A stretch of 64,000 bases of DNA from Synechococcus sp. PCC 6312 (GCF_000316685.1 NC_019680.1:1861501-1925500), one strand, 5' to 3'; counted from the first letter of the stretch, positions 1 to 8,720 are shown. Numbers and translations are program-made. Notes: a model not told the origin generated them from the letters alone.

Positions 1-232
1 CGATTTTGAAATAATCTATTGCCTTATCTAAATCTCTTTTAGTTGTATCTATAAACTTGCGCCCTGGCTTTAAGAAACTTAGTAGCCTATATCCTTGTAC
101 GGCACTACTGCTTAAAACTGATGCCCCGACTGGACTCAGTACAAAAACCTTGAAGCCTGCAGCTAATAAACTATTGGGAAGCCTATATAAGCCCACATAT
201 CTATCTGTGCAAAATATTAATATTTTCTTCAC
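1..232 (-). CDS. Truncated gene, N-terminal nucleotide-binding-like domain
   Basis: An open frame reads from a GTG at 232 down through the left edge (about 77 codons), with in-frame stops just upstream of the GTG. The product begins MKKILIFCTDRYVG and continues with LLAAGFKVFVLSP, a beta-alpha-beta pattern like the first domain of ATP-grasp ligases or some glycosyltransferases. Only the N-terminus lies in the window, so the family cannot be settled. No clear Shine-Dalgarno sequence precedes the GTG. The stretch is AT-rich and has no CAGGCC motif, unlike most genes here. Confidence 0.5.
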   Translation of the reverse strand, partial: MKKILIFCTDRYVGLYRLPNSLLAAGFKVFVLSPVGASVLSSSAVQGYRLLSFLKPGRKFIDTTKRDLDKAIDYFKI

Positions 233-385
233 AATAAGATTACATCAGCAACTTTACAAAGGTTGGTAGAACACTTTTAATTGGACATCCATAATGAATA
301 AAAAACTTTTTCGGAGATTGACAGCCTCAAAGATTCGGTGACAAATCGGACAACGCTCACGTCTGTCTCATGCGATAAAAATAGA

Positions 386-1003
386 CTAGCTCCACTGCAA
401 CACTCGCCCATTATATAAATTCATACTCTGCTCCACTCCCCTCTGCACACAGGCCGTCACCGCCGCCACCGCCAAATCGAGAACATCGGGAAGTAATTTC
501 AGGTCATCGCTGGAAAAATTGGCTAACACATAGGGCACTGCATCCCGCGGCCCTTTTTGATTCAACCGAAACTCATTGGCAATCCCGACCCGCAATCGAG
601 GAAACTCTTCACTGCCCCCATGACTGATGATCGAGCGCATCCCATTATGACCACCGGCAGAGCCACTTAGCCGAATCCGTACTCGTCCTAGGGCCAAATC
701 CGCATCGTCGTAAATGACCAGAATTGAATTTAGGGGTAGCTTATACCAATCCAGAACGGCCCGGAGAGACTGTCCCGACTGGTTCATGTAAGTAGTGGGC
801 TTGAGAAGACGAATCTTTCCCTGGCCTGGGATGATGCCTTCCCCCAGTAAACCGTGAAATTTTGACTGACTCGTTAAGGAAATATGCCAGGCCTGGGCAA
901 GGGCATCAATAACCCGAAAGCCAATATTGTGTCGGGTTTGGGCGTACTTTTCTCCCGGATTACCCAGGCCAACAATCAACTGGGGCATGACCAACCCAGC
1001 CAT
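386..1003 (-). CDS. pth: Peptidyl-tRNA hydrolase
   Basis: Cytosolic enzyme that cleaves peptidyl-tRNA released by stalled ribosomes and recycles the tRNA. The N-terminus has the family signature LIVGLGNPGEKYAQTRHN, including the catalytic His and the Asn of the active site, followed by MNQSG and SAGGHNG further on. The length of about 200 residues is normal. Translation could start at 1003 or at the ATG at 988, which puts MPQLIVGLGNPG at the N-terminus as in most homologues. The gene follows tatA by 3 bases or so on the same strand and is probably cotranscribed with tatA and psbH. Confidence 0.95.
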   Translation of the reverse strand: MAGLVMPQLIVGLGNPGEKYAQTRHNIGFRVIDALAQAWHISLTSQSKFHGLLGEGIIPGQGKIRLLKPTTYMNQSGQSLRAVLDWYKLPLNSILVIYDDADLALGRVRIRLSGSAGGHNGMRSIISHGGSEEFPRLRVGIANEFRLNQKGPRDAVPYVLANFSSDDLKLLPDVLDLAVAAVTACVQRGVEQSMNLYNGRVLQWS

Positions 1004-1006
1004 AGC

Positions 1007-1339
1007 CTAGACAGCCGATTCCAATGATTCAGGCGATTTTTCAGGATTAGCCACCGCCTCTACAACCGCACTTACTTCAGCCGACTCAACTACGGATTCC
1101 ACCGGGGACAATTCCGGGGCCTGGGCTGGTGGTAAGGAGACCGTTGGGGTAGGCTCACTCTCTAAAGCAGCAGCTTGCCGTTTAAACTCATCTTGAAAGT
1201 CACGGGATGCATCCTGGAAACTCCGCAGAGCCTTGCCCAAACTTTTGCCAATTTCTGGCAGCTTTTTCGGGCCAAAGACGAGTAATGCCACGACTAAAAT
1301 CAAGATGATTTCCGGCAAGCCGATGCCAAAAAAATTCAT
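1007..1339 (-). CDS. tatA: Sec-independent translocase subunit TatA/E
   Basis: Membrane subunit of the twin-arginine translocase, which carries folded proteins across the thylakoid or plasma membrane. The protein starts with a short periplasmic stretch and one transmembrane helix (residues about 5-22, GLPEIILILVVALLVFGPKK), followed by the FGPKKLPEIGKSLGKA hinge and amphipathic helix typical of TatA. The C-terminal half is an acidic, Pro/Val/Ser-rich tail. It lies 12 bases downstream of psbH and just upstream of pth on the same strand. TatA and TatE cannot be told apart by sequence alone. Confidence 0.92.
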   Translation of the reverse strand: MNFFGIGLPEIILILVVALLVFGPKKLPEIGKSLGKALRSFQDASRDFQDEFKRQAAALESEPTPTVSLPPAQAPELSPVESVVESAEVSAVVEAVANPEKSPESLESAV

Positions 1340-1351
1340 ATTCCTTAATCC

Positions 1352-1546
1352 TTAACCTTTCCAACTGGCAGTGAAGCCATCCAAAATCAAGCTGGAATTG
1401 TAGATTTCCAAAATAATTAGTAAAAAGACTAAAAACAGCCCCATAAACACCGCCATCAACGGAGTCGTCCCCCAGCCAGGAGCAACTTTCCCATATTCAG
1501 AGTTAAGGGGACGGAGAATATCGCCTAACCAAGTGCGCTTTGCCAT
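1352..1546 (-). CDS. psbH: Photosystem II reaction centre protein H
   Basis: Small PSII subunit of 64 residues with one transmembrane helix (about residues 28-48). The N-terminal [19 protein letters not shown] and [13 protein letters not shown] are diagnostic for PsbH. It stabilises the QB site region and PSII dimers. The cyanobacterial form lacks the phosphorylated N-terminal extension of chloroplast PsbH, as here. It is divergent from psbN, the usual arrangement in cyanobacteria and plastids, and heads a psbH-tatA-pth group. Confidence 0.97.
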   Translation of the reverse strand: MAKRTWLGDILRPLNSEYGKVAPGWGTTPLMAVFMGLFLVFLLIILEIYNSSLILDGFTASWKG

Positions 1547-1620
1547 AGGTGTATTACTTAAATGAGCAGAGTTTTAACGTTCCGTAATATTATAGAGGAA
1601 ACCGATCCCCTAAATACCCT

Positions 1621-1758
1621 ATGTCTTACGAGCCTGCAACAGTTCTTAGTATTACCCTTGCCGCTATCTGTATCGGCATTACTGGCTACTCTATCTATCT
1701 CTCCTTTGGCCCTCCTTCCAAAGAACTGGCCGATCCCTTTGATGACCACGAAGACTAA
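1621..1758 (+). CDS. psbN: PsbN, small PSII assembly protein
   Basis: A 45-residue protein beginning MSYEPATVLSITLAAIC with one hydrophobic helix, then YLSFGPPSKELADPFDDHED, the conserved PsbN C-terminus. PsbN is not a stable subunit of PSII but is needed for assembly of the reaction-centre heterodimer. It is encoded head-to-head with psbH on the opposite strand, the typical arrangement. The gene is below the size limit of many ORF callers. Confidence 0.93.
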   Translation: MSYEPATVLSITLAAICIGITGYSIYLSFGPPSKELADPFDDHED

Positions 1759-1912
1759 AAATCTTCAATTCCCTGTTGTCGTCCAATTTTCTCAAGTTTT
1801 TTAGATCAAACACCTAACCAGGCCTGCTATACTGAAAGACCGGGCATTAAATTGCCTTGAGTTGGCCTGTCCACAAACCCCCGTTTTCAAGCCAATTAAC
1901 AGGAGTGCCAGA

Positions 1913-2137
1913 GTGACCAAAGGCAGCGATGTAGAAAAGACCGCCCCAAATAATACTGGGTTTAACCCGGCTACTTTTCTGCAAGAAACTAAAGAAGAAC
2001 TGAACAAGGTAGTTTGGCCCGACCGCCAACGGTTAATTGGAGAATCCGCCGCAGTTATTTTAATTGTCTCCCTCTCGGCAGGTCTGATTTATTTGGTAGA
2101 TCAACTGTTTAGTTGGTTGGCTGGGAGTATTTTTTAG
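1913..2137 (+). CDS. secE: Preprotein translocase subunit SecE
   Basis: Single-helix SecE of the SecYEG channel. The region FLQETKEELNKVVWPDRQRL is the conserved amphipathic helix with the invariant VVWP, followed by a transmembrane helix (about 50 to 70). I chose the GTG at 1913 because AGGAG lies 7 bases upstream (1901-1905); a longer in-frame version from an ATG at 1862 has no such site. It is followed after 7 bases by nusG, the near-universal bacterial order secE-nusG-rplK-rplA. Confidence 0.92.
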   Translation: MTKGSDVEKTAPNNTGFNPATFLQETKEELNKVVWPDRQRLIGESAAVILIVSLSAGLIYLVDQLFSWLAGSIF

Positions 2138-2144
2138 AAATCCT

Positions 2145-2795
2145 ATGGTAAATGATCTAACTGATTCCCCCCCTATCTATCCAACGGAAACAGCGGATAT
2201 TGGTCAAAGTTATTGGTACATTGTCCAAGTTGCTTCTGGGTGTGAAAAAAAGGTTAAAAGCACCATTGAACAGCGGCTACACACCCTAGACGTGGCTGAT
2301 CGCATCTTTCAAGTCGAAATTCCCCAAACCCCAACCATCCGGATCAAAAAAGACGGCTCTCGGACTACTTCGGAAGAAAAAGTTTTTCCGGGCTATGTTC
2401 TGATTCGAGTTCGAGCCAACACAACGCCAGAGGGGGTCTTAGAAATTGATGATGAGGCCTGGCAGGTTATTAAAAATACTCCCAACGTGATCAACTTTGT
2501 TGGCTCGGAACAACGGCGAGCTTCTGGACGCGGCCGTGGTCACGTCAAACCCCTCCCCTTAAGTCCTGCCGAGGTTGCCCGCATCTTCAAGAAAGTGGAA
2601 GAGCAAGAGCCGATTCACAAAATTGACTTGGTGCTGGGTGACAAAGTCAAGGTTCTCAGTGGCCCATTTAAGGACTTTGAAGGGGATGTGATTGAAGTCA
2701 GCCCAGAACGGAGCAAACTGAAGGTCTTACTATCTATTTTTGGACGGGAAACCTCAGTGGAATTAGAAGTCAACCAAATTGAGAAACAAAGTTAG
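2145..2795 (+). CDS. nusG: Transcription antitermination factor NusG
   Basis: NusG/Spt5 factor that binds RNA polymerase and couples transcription to Rho or the ribosome. The N-terminal NGN domain starts at SYWYIVQVASGCEKKV (about residue 22) and includes VFPGYVLIRV. The C-terminal KOW domain has LGDKVKVLSGPFKDFEGDV (about residues 160-178). The length of 216 residues is normal for cyanobacteria, which carry a short extra N-terminus. It lies between secE and rplK, with 11 bases to rplK. Confidence 0.97.
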   Translation: MVNDLTDSPPIYPTETADIGQSYWYIVQVASGCEKKVKSTIEQRLHTLDVADRIFQVEIPQTPTIRIKKDGSRTTSEEKVFPGYVLIRVRANTTPEGVLEIDDEAWQVIKNTPNVINFVGSEQRRASGRGRGHVKPLPLSPAEVARIFKKVEEQEPIHKIDLVLGDKVKVLSGPFKDFEGDVIEVSPERSKLKVLLSIFGRETSVELEVNQIEKQS

Positions 2796-2806
2796 GATTT
2801 TGATTC

Positions 2807-3232
2807 ATGGCTAAAAAAGTCACTGCAATTATTAAATTGGCGATCCAGGCCGGTAAAGCAAACCCTGCTCCACCTATTGGTCCTGCCCTGGGACAACATG
2901 GGGTTAACATCATGATGTTCTGCAAGGAGTACAATGCTCGCACCGCTGACCAGGTGGGAACTGTTATTCCGGTAGAAATCTCGGTCTTTGAAGATCGCAG
3001 CTTTACCTTTATCCTCAAAACCCCACCGGCCTCTGTATTGATTCAAAAAGCCGCCGGTATTGAACGGGGTTCTGGAGAGCCGAACAAGAAAAAAGTTGGT
3101 CAACTCACCCGCTCCCAACTCCAGGGGATTGCCCAGCAGAAAATGCCGGATTTGAACGCCAACGATATTGAAGCTGCCATGCGGATTATTGAAGGCACAG
3201 CCCGGAACATGGGTGTGACGATTGTTGATTAA
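2807..3232 (+). CDS. rplK: 50S ribosomal protein L11
   Basis: L11 of the GTPase-associated centre, which binds 23S rRNA and the stalk base. It begins [20 protein letters not shown] with the conserved [23 protein letters not shown] region, and ends in the RNA-binding domain with [10 protein letters not shown]. The length of 141 residues is standard. It is followed by rplA after a 132-base gap that may hold regulatory sequence. Confidence 0.98.
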   Translation: MAKKVTAIIKLAIQAGKANPAPPIGPALGQHGVNIMMFCKEYNARTADQVGTVIPVEISVFEDRSFTFILKTPPASVLIQKAAGIERGSGEPNKKKVGQLTRSQLQGIAQQKMPDLNANDIEAAMRIIEGTARNMGVTIVD

Positions 3233-3364
3233 GTCGCTGATTTAGTCACACGATGAAAAGTCCAAAACGTTTTCCAGTTGTTTCCTGTTGTTGATGTTGG
3301 TTGTCTGAATTATTGATGTTTACGGGGGAGGAATATAATTCCGCAATGACCCCAGGAGAAAATA

Positions 3365-4075
3365 ATGGCAAAAGTCTCAAAACGGTTACGGGAACTCCAG
3401 GCCAAGGTAGAAGATCGCCCCTATGCGCCTTTGGATGCCTTGAATTTGCTCAAAGAAACAGCCACTGCCAAATTTCCCGAATCCGCTGAAGCCCACATTC
3501 GCTTGGGAATTGATCCTAAATATACGGATCAACAACTGCGGACGACGGTTGCACTCCCGAAAGGAACGGGCCAAACAGTCCGAGTTGCCGTGATTGCCCG
3601 AGGTGAAAAAGTCAACGAAGCCACCCAGGCCGGGGCCGATATTGCCGGCTCCGAAGAGTTGATTGACGAAATCCAAAAAGGGATGATGGATTTTGATTTG
3701 TTGATTGCCACCCCAGACATGATGCCCCAAGTGGCCAAAGTCGGTCGGATCCTCGGGCCCCGGGGGTTAATGCCCTCCCCCAAAGCCGGAACCGTTACCT
3801 TTGACTTGCCCCAGGCCATTTCTGAGTTCAAAGCTGGTAAACTGGAATTCCGTGCTGATCGGACGGGGATTGTTCACGTTCTCTTTGGTAAAGCGAGTTT
3901 TCCGGCAGAAGACCTGTTAGTTAACCTCAAAGCTTTACAGGAGACCATTGATCGGAATCGTCCTTCGGGAGCCAAAGGTCGCTTCTGGCGCAGTATTTAT
4001 GTTGCTGCCACCATGGGGCCTTCCATTCAAGTGGATATCAGCGGTTTACGCGATCTCAAATTTGGAGAAGTCTAG
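3365..4075 (+). CDS. rplA: 50S ribosomal protein L1
   Basis: L1 of the mobile stalk at the tRNA exit side. The protein has the conserved [16 protein letters not shown] start, the [19 protein letters not shown] motif (about residues 120-140) and a C-terminal [16 protein letters not shown] lies 7 to 8 bases before the ATG at 3365. In bacteria L1 represses its own operon by binding a leader site. The 132-base upstream gap could hold one, but I did not find a convincing mimic. Confidence 0.98.
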   Translation: MAKVSKRLRELQAKVEDRPYAPLDALNLLKETATAKFPESAEAHIRLGIDPKYTDQQLRTTVALPKGTGQTVRVAVIARGEKVNEATQAGADIAGSEELIDEIQKGMMDFDLLIATPDMMPQVAKVGRILGPRGLMPSPKAGTVTFDLPQAISEFKAGKLEFRADRTGIVHVLFGKASFPAEDLLVNLKALQETIDRNRPSGAKGRFWRSIYVAATMGPSIQVDISGLRDLKFGEV

Positions 4076-4124
4076 GAGAGAAACAGTTCTGCCAATTTCC
4101 AGGGATAAATCTTCATTCCCTCAC

Positions 4125-4265
4125 AACTAAATCGCCGGAGACAGCAGGTGCAGTTTGCTTAATATCCTGCCGAGGTAAACCCAAATCTACAGGTTTCTTA
4201 GTTCCTCTAAGCCTATCCTGATTAGTTTGCCCCCGGCCTATATGGTAAGGGGGTTTGTTTTTATC
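4125..4265 (+). ncRNA. Ribosomal protein L10 leader
   Basis: The gap between rplA and rplJ has the conserved L10 leader elements: CGCCGGAGACAGCAGGTG (4132-4150) and CCTGCCGAGGTA about 16 bases later, which pair through CAGCAGG/CCTGCCG-type stems. In bacteria this mRNA structure is bound by the L10(L12)4 complex to repress rplJ-rplL. A terminator-like hairpin follows directly at 4230-4262, so control here may act by transcription attenuation. Confidence 0.75.
4230..4262 (+). terminator. Intrinsic terminator / attenuator before rplJ
   Basis: CCCCC at 4230-4234 pairs with GGGGG at about 4249-4253 around a short loop, followed by TTTGTTTTT. It sits between the L10 leader and the ribosome-binding site of rplJ, so it could end rplA transcription or act as the regulated attenuator of rplJ-rplL. 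Confidence 0.65.
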
Positions 4266-4325
4266 CAAAGATGGCTTGAGTTTTTCGATACCAGTTTTAC
4301 GATTTTGTTGTTCAGGAGGTGACTA

Positions 4326-4847
4326 GTGGGTCGAACCTACGCCAATAAGCAAGAGATTGTGGCAGATCTCAAATCCCTGCTCAGTGAAGCTCAAATGGCC
4401 ATGGTGGTTGACTTCCAAGGCCTGACCGTGGCAGAACTGACGGACTTACGGAATCGGCTACGGCCGTCCAATACCGTCTGTAAGGTAACTAAAAACACCT
4501 TGATGGAAATTGCGATTACTGATCAGACTCAGTGGCAACCCCTGTCCCAATTTCTCCAGGGCCCTTCAGCATTTCTGTTGGTCAAGGACGATCTGGGTGG
4601 GGCAATTAAGGCCTATCAAGAGTTCCAAAAGGTTACCAAGAAAACCACGATTCGCGGTGGCGTCTTTGATGGCCAGGCCCTGAGTGAAGACCAAGTTAAA
4701 GCCATTGGTTCACTGCCATCGAAGGAAGAGTTAATGGCTCAAGTAGCCGGGGCCTTAAATGCCTTGACGACCAAGATTGCCTTTGGGATCAAAGAAGTTC
4801 CGGCCTCCTTGGCACGGGCAACCCAGGCCATTGCTGATAAAGGTTAA
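4326..4847 (+). CDS. rplJ: 50S ribosomal protein L10
   Basis: L10 forms the base of the ribosomal stalk and binds L7/L12 dimers through its C-terminal helix. The product begins with GTG (MGRTYANKQEIVADLKSLL), preceded by a strong AGGAGGT at 4316-4321. Conserved features include VVDFQGLTVAELTDLRNRLR and CKVTKNTLM. The length of 173 residues is typical. The L10 leader and terminator lie upstream and rplL follows after 85 bases. Confidence 0.97.
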   Translation: MGRTYANKQEIVADLKSLLSEAQMAMVVDFQGLTVAELTDLRNRLRPSNTVCKVTKNTLMEIAITDQTQWQPLSQFLQGPSAFLLVKDDLGGAIKAYQEFQKVTKKTTIRGGVFDGQALSEDQVKAIGSLPSKEELMAQVAGALNALTTKIAFGIKEVPASLARATQAIADKG

Positions 4848-4932
4848 AGTTTTCCCCGTTCTCTGCTGATGCTGGGCATCAAACAAATTTGACTGAGTTG
4901 AATTGACGTTTTTGTTTTTAGGAGTTTAGACA

Positions 4933-5328
4933 ATGTCTGCTGCAACCGATGAAATTTTAGAAAAGTTAAAAACCCTCAGCCTCTTGGAAGCTGCTGAATT
5001 GGTTAAGCAAATCGAAGAAGCCTTTGGCGTGAGTGCTGCGGCTCCTGTGGGCGGGATGATTATGGCGGCTCCGGCTGGTGGTGCGGCGGCCCCTGCAGAA
5101 GAAGTGGAAGAGAAAACCGCTTTTGACGTGATCTTGGAAGAAGTTCCCGCCGACAAGAAAATTGCGGTGCTGAAAGTGGTACGCTCCTTGACTGGCCTGG
5201 GCCTGAAAGAAGCCAAAGATGTGGTGGAATCTACCCCGAAACCGATTAAAGAGGGTGTACCCAAGGAAGATGCCGAAGCCGCCAAGAAAGAACTTGAGGA
5301 AGCTGGAGCCAAAGCCAGCGTCAAATAG
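4933..5328 (+). CDS. rplL: 50S ribosomal protein L7/L12
   Basis: Stalk protein that recruits translation GTPases. The N-terminal dimerisation domain ([20 protein letters not shown]) is followed by an Ala/Pro hinge (about residues 35-58) and the C-terminal domain with [30 protein letters not shown] and [12 protein letters not shown]. The length of 131 residues is normal for cyanobacteria. GGAG occurs just before the ATG. A terminator hairpin follows. Confidence 0.98.
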   Translation: MSAATDEILEKLKTLSLLEAAELVKQIEEAFGVSAAAPVGGMIMAAPAGGAAAPAEEVEEKTAFDVILEEVPADKKIAVLKVVRSLTGLGLKEAKDVVESTPKPIKEGVPKEDAEAAKKELEEAGAKASVK

Positions 5329-5364
5329 ATTTCAGTTTAATCTTTTGATTTTCATTAACTTTTT

Positions 5365-5389
5365 GAGGGGCCGACAATGGCTCCTTTTT
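5365..5389 (+). terminator. Intrinsic terminator after rplL
   Basis: AGGGGCC (5366-5372) pairs with GGCTCCT (5379-5385) with one G-U pair and a 6-base loop, followed by a T run. It ends the rplJ-rplL transcript before the EF-hand gene. Confidence 0.7.
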
Positions 5390-5480
5390 ATTTTAAAATC
5401 AAAAATTCAATTGAGACCAAACCCACTATTCTTAGTAAAGCCTCGGCAAAATGGGGATATGCTGTCTTTGGATAAATACA

Positions 5481-6065
5481 ATGCTGCCTGATAATCTGAT
5501 CCAGCGATTTCAGAAATTATTTGAGTTCATGGATCGCAATCGTGATGGCGTATTGGACTATAAAACCGATTTGGAAGTTGTGGCAGAGCATTTTGCGGCT
5601 CGTAAATTTACCCCTGGAACCCCTGAGTATGCAGAACTGTTTGCTCTTCTCGCCCACACCTACGCCTGGGAAAACAGTCGCCGAGATCTAAATCATGATG
5701 GCAAAGTGACCTTAGATGAATTTGTTCAAGGCCATGCCGCAGTGGTGCAGTTGATGACTTCCCATCCCCAGGCCGGAGTTGCCTTTATTGAGCGGGCCGC
5801 AGGTGGCTTCTTTGATATTTTGGATACTGATGGCGATGGTTACTTAACCGAGGTAGATGTTCAAGATTATGCAGAGGCCTATGAAAAAGGTGGGGCATGG
5901 GTTGTGACTAATTTTCAGCAGTTGCTTGCGAATTCCAAAACGGCTGACTTGGGGATGTCTAAAGCAGAATTTCTGGAACTGGTGCGCCAATATTGGTTTG
6001 AACCGGATGATTCCCTCCCAGGAGCTAGTTTATTTGGCGATCCCGATACAGCAACTTGGTTGTGA
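5481..6065 (+). CDS. EF-hand calcium-binding protein
   Basis: A 194-residue soluble protein with three recognisable EF-hand loops: DRNRDGVLDYKTD, DLNHDGKVTLDEF and DTDGDGYLTEVDV. Each has the Asp/Asn ligands at loop positions 1, 3, 5 and an acidic residue near position 12. Size and layout resemble bacterial calerythrin-like sarcoplasmic Ca-binding proteins, so a calcium buffer or sensor role is likely but the target is unknown. An in-frame start 30 bases upstream exists; the ATG at 5481 fits the domain better. No signal peptide is seen. Confidence 0.85.
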   Translation: MLPDNLIQRFQKLFEFMDRNRDGVLDYKTDLEVVAEHFAARKFTPGTPEYAELFALLAHTYAWENSRRDLNHDGKVTLDEFVQGHAAVVQLMTSHPQAGVAFIERAAGGFFDILDTDGDGYLTEVDVQDYAEAYEKGGAWVVTNFQQLLANSKTADLGMSKAEFLELVRQYWFEPDDSLPGASLFGDPDTATWL

Positions 6066-6182
6066 GCAAGTGTGAATACCGTTGTTCTTCTGTACCGTTG
6101 GTGGTCTATTCCCCCTAATCTCAATTTTTTGCCAAGTTGACCCAATTCATTAAGACCCTCAAGTTTGGGAATTGATCTCTGT

Positions 6183-7127
6183 TTAAACCTTTTCAATTAA
6201 CTTACGGCCCATCAACCCTTGCGGACGAATAATCAAGACTAAAAATAAGAGACTAAATCCAACCGCATCCCGAAATCCCGACCATTCAGAGGGGACAAAA
6301 CTCTCCACTAAGCCGAGGAAAATCCCCGCCAACATCGTTCCCGGAATACTCCCCAGGCCACCCAAGACAATCACCGCCAGGCCCTTCAACCCAAAACTGA
6401 GGCCAAACTGTGGTCCGGTAATACTCACACTCGCTGCCACCAAGCTCCCTGCCACCGCTGCCAAAAAGCTACTGATGAAAAATGTCAAACTAATAAACCC
6501 ATCGGGATTGATCCCCAATAACTTTGCCGTTATCTCATCCTCTGCCACTGCTTGCATCGCCTTACCCATCTGAGTTCCATTAATCCAAAGGGTTAAGGTA
6601 ATGAGTAACAGAACTGAAACGATAAAAATCACCAATTGACTGGTGCGAATCAACAGGGGAGAGGTCGTAGAGCCAAAATTAATCGCCGCTGGAATTTGAC
6701 CATAGATCCCACTTGGCAAGGTATAAACTTCAGCCCCAACAAGGTATTGGATCAGGTTGACCAGGATCACCGCCACCCCCAAACTAGAAACAACGCTTAG
6801 GAGCGGTTCAGCCCCCGCCTTCCGCAACGGACGAAAAGCCCCCCACTCAATTCCCAGGCCAACCAAGCCACATAAAACCCCACTCAAGATCACGGCCAGA
6901 GGAAAAGGCAAACTGAAGGGGAGTTGAGCATTGGCGAGGATGCCATTAAAACCGAACCGACTCCCAAGCAAACCATAGGTCAAGTAAGCACCCAAGGCAA
7001 AAACCGGCCCGTGGGCAAAGTTAATCATACCTAAAATTGAAAATACCAAGGTATACCCCAAGGCAAATAGGGCATAGACACTACCCAAGGAAAGACCGTT
7101 CAAAACCGTTTGAAGAAAGTCAGCCAT
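6183..7127 (-). CDS. Branched-chain/neutral amino-acid ABC transporter permease (LivH/NatD-like)
   Basis: Inner-membrane permease of the LivH family. Several hydrophobic helices are present, with the family motif GLSLGSVYALFALGYTLVFSILGMINFAHG near the N-terminus and GLKGLAVIVLGGLGSIPG near the C-terminus, the loop that contacts the ATPase. The closest cyanobacterial role is NatD of the neutral amino-acid (N-I) system; a UrtB-like urea permease is a less likely alternative. The start at 7127 (MADFLQTVLNG) matches homologues better than 7145. No other subunits lie nearby, which is common because cyanobacterial nat genes are scattered. Confidence 0.85.
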   Translation of the reverse strand: MADFLQTVLNGLSLGSVYALFALGYTLVFSILGMINFAHGPVFALGAYLTYGLLGSRFGFNGILANAQLPFSLPFPLAVILSGVLCGLVGLGIEWGAFRPLRKAGAEPLLSVVSSLGVAVILVNLIQYLVGAEVYTLPSGIYGQIPAAINFGSTTSPLLIRTSQLVIFIVSVLLLITLTLWINGTQMGKAMQAVAEDEITAKLLGINPDGFISLTFFISSFLAAVAGSLVAASVSITGPQFGLSFGLKGLAVIVLGGLGSIPGTMLAGIFLGLVESFVPSEWSGFRDAVGFSLLFLVLIIRPQGLMGRKLIEKV

Positions 7128-7169
7128 TTTATCAAGTTCAGGCAATTGCCTGGAAGGAAGACATTAAAA

Positions 7170-7268
7170 TTACTGAGGTATCAACCATAGCCAGAATTCA
7201 AGAAGAGGGCCAAATTTTGCTAAGGTGAATGGTGTAAATCCATCAGACAGATAAAGATTCCCACCCAT
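7170..7268 (-). CDS. Possible 32-residue protein upstream of the LivH-like gene
   Basis: A short frame starts at an ATG preceded by a strong AAAGGAGAG with 3 bases between. It encodes MGGNLYLSDGFTPF followed by TLAKFGPLLEFWLWLIPQ, a short hydrophobic peptide. It is not recognised. The good ribosome-binding site is the only support. The 300-base interval around it has no other gene. Confidence 0.3.
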   Translation of the reverse strand: MGGNLYLSDGFTPFTLAKFGPLLEFWLWLIPQ

Positions 7269-7451
7269 ATTCTCTCCTTTGCCATAACATTTTTCTATCA
7301 CACTACTATATCTACAGCTAGCATCATTGCCCGATTCTGAACAAAGATATCCCAATGGGGTTGACGAGTTCCTACTCATCTGGACAGCACTCTAGCCCTG
7401 ATCACTACAACCCACATTCCTGCTTTAGCCTCTATTTCTCCCTGCCTCTCC

Positions 7452-7820
7452 ATGACGACAACTTACTCAGTCACAATTCATGATCGCCAACGCCAGCAAA
7501 CCTACCAAGTTAGGGTTCCGGCGGATCGGTACATTCTCCATAGTGCAGAAGCCACTGGGACTGAATTACCCTTTGCTTGCCGGAATGGGGCTTGTACCAC
7601 CTGTGCAGTGCAGGTCAAATCCGGCTCCCTCAGACAACCCGAAGCGATGGGGCTTTCACCCAAACTCCAGGCCCAGGGGTATGCCCTTCTCTGTGTCTCC
7701 TATGCTGAATCAGATCTAGTCGTAGAAACCCAAGACGAAGATGAGGTCTATGAACTCCAATTTGGGCAATATTTTGGTAAGGGGAAAGTCCAAATCGGGC
7801 TACCGTTGGATGAGGACTAA
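7452..7820 (+). CDS. [2Fe-2S] plant-type ferredoxin with C-terminal extension
   Basis: Electron carrier with the cluster-binding pattern CRNGACTTC (three of the Cys ligands) and a fourth Cys in ALLCVSY. The fold spans about residues 1-100, and an acidic tail follows (EDEVYELQFGQYFGKGKVQ). The length of 122 residues and the tail match the minor petF-like ferredoxins of cyanobacteria (FdC-type) rather than the 97-residue photosynthetic PetF. The partner is unknown. It is followed after 14 bases by an inositol-monophosphatase-like gene and is probably cotranscribed with it. Confidence 0.88.
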   Translation: MTTTYSVTIHDRQRQQTYQVRVPADRYILHSAEATGTELPFACRNGACTTCAVQVKSGSLRQPEAMGLSPKLQAQGYALLCVSYAESDLVVETQDEDEVYELQFGQYFGKGKVQIGLPLDED

Positions 7821-7834
7821 TTGGCATATTTCCC

Positions 7835-8704
7835 ATGAGTGATCAGTTTTTAGCGGACTGTTTGGCCGTTGCCACAGAAGCAGCATTGGCCGGTGGGAAA
7901 ATTCTCCAGGCCCATTGGGGACAATTGGAAATGGTTGAAGAAAAAGGCCGGAGCGGCGATTTAGTCACGATTGCGGACAAAGAATCAGAAGCGGCGGTTT
8001 TAGGGATTCTGCAAAAAAACTTTCCTAGCCATCAAATTTTGGCCGAGGAATCTGGTCGGATCGGCACCAACACCAGCCCCTATCTCTGGGCGATTGATCC
8101 CCTGGATGGGACAACAAACTATGCCCACCAATACCCTTTTAGTGCGGTTTCTATTGGCCTGCTCGTTGAAGGAGAACCACAAGTTGGAGTAATCTTTGAT
8201 CCCTTTCATCAAGAACTGTTTGCCGCAGCCAAGGGCCTGGGAGCAACGGTCTCAACACCGCCATTGACAGCCGCCGCCACTAAGCATCTTCATGTTTCCC
8301 ACACCAGCCAACTGCGGGATAGCTTACTGGTAACCGGTTTTGCCTACGACCGCCGTGAAACTTCCGACAATAATTATGCTGAATTTTGCTATCTCACCCA
8401 CCTGACCCAAGGCGTTCGCCGGGCCGGAGCTGCGGCTATTGATCTTGCCTATGTGGCCTGTGGGCGGTTAGATGGCTACTGGGAGCGAGGCCTTTCGCCC
8501 TGGGATTTAGCTGCTGGAGTGGTGATTGTCCGGGAGGCAGGGGGAGTGGTGACCGCCTATGATCAGTCTGCTTTGGTTTTAGAAACAGGGCGGATTTTAG
8601 CCACTAACGGCAGAATCCACAGCCAACTCAGCCAGGCCCTAACTGCTGTTGCCCCGATCAAAGCCCAATTTCCAGATTTTTCTACCTTCCCCTTTCTGAC
8701 CTAG
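7835..8704 (+). CDS. Inositol monophosphatase family protein
   Basis: Mg2+-dependent sugar/inositol phosphatase. Metal-binding motifs are EESGRIG (residues about 70), WAIDPLDGTTNYAH (about 88-101, the DPLDGT signature) and SPWDLAAGVVIVREAGG (about 222-238). The length of 289 residues is typical. Substrate could be inositol-1-phosphate, histidinol phosphate or another sugar phosphate; cyanobacteria carry several paralogues and sequence alone does not decide. No signal peptide, so cytosolic. Confidence 0.88.
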   Translation: MSDQFLADCLAVATEAALAGGKILQAHWGQLEMVEEKGRSGDLVTIADKESEAAVLGILQKNFPSHQILAEESGRIGTNTSPYLWAIDPLDGTTNYAHQYPFSAVSIGLLVEGEPQVGVIFDPFHQELFAAAKGLGATVSTPPLTAAATKHLHVSHTSQLRDSLLVTGFAYDRRETSDNNYAEFCYLTHLTQGVRRAGAAAIDLAYVACGRLDGYWERGLSPWDLAAGVVIVREAGGVVTAYDQSALVLETGRILATNGRIHSQLSQALTAVAPIKAQFPDFSTFPFLT

Positions 8705-8720
8705 AGGTTTACTAGATACT

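Noticed and set aside
57-269. 70-codon plus-strand frame at the left edge
   Set aside because: It is antisense to the better-supported minus-strand frame starting at 232 and has no recognisable protein.
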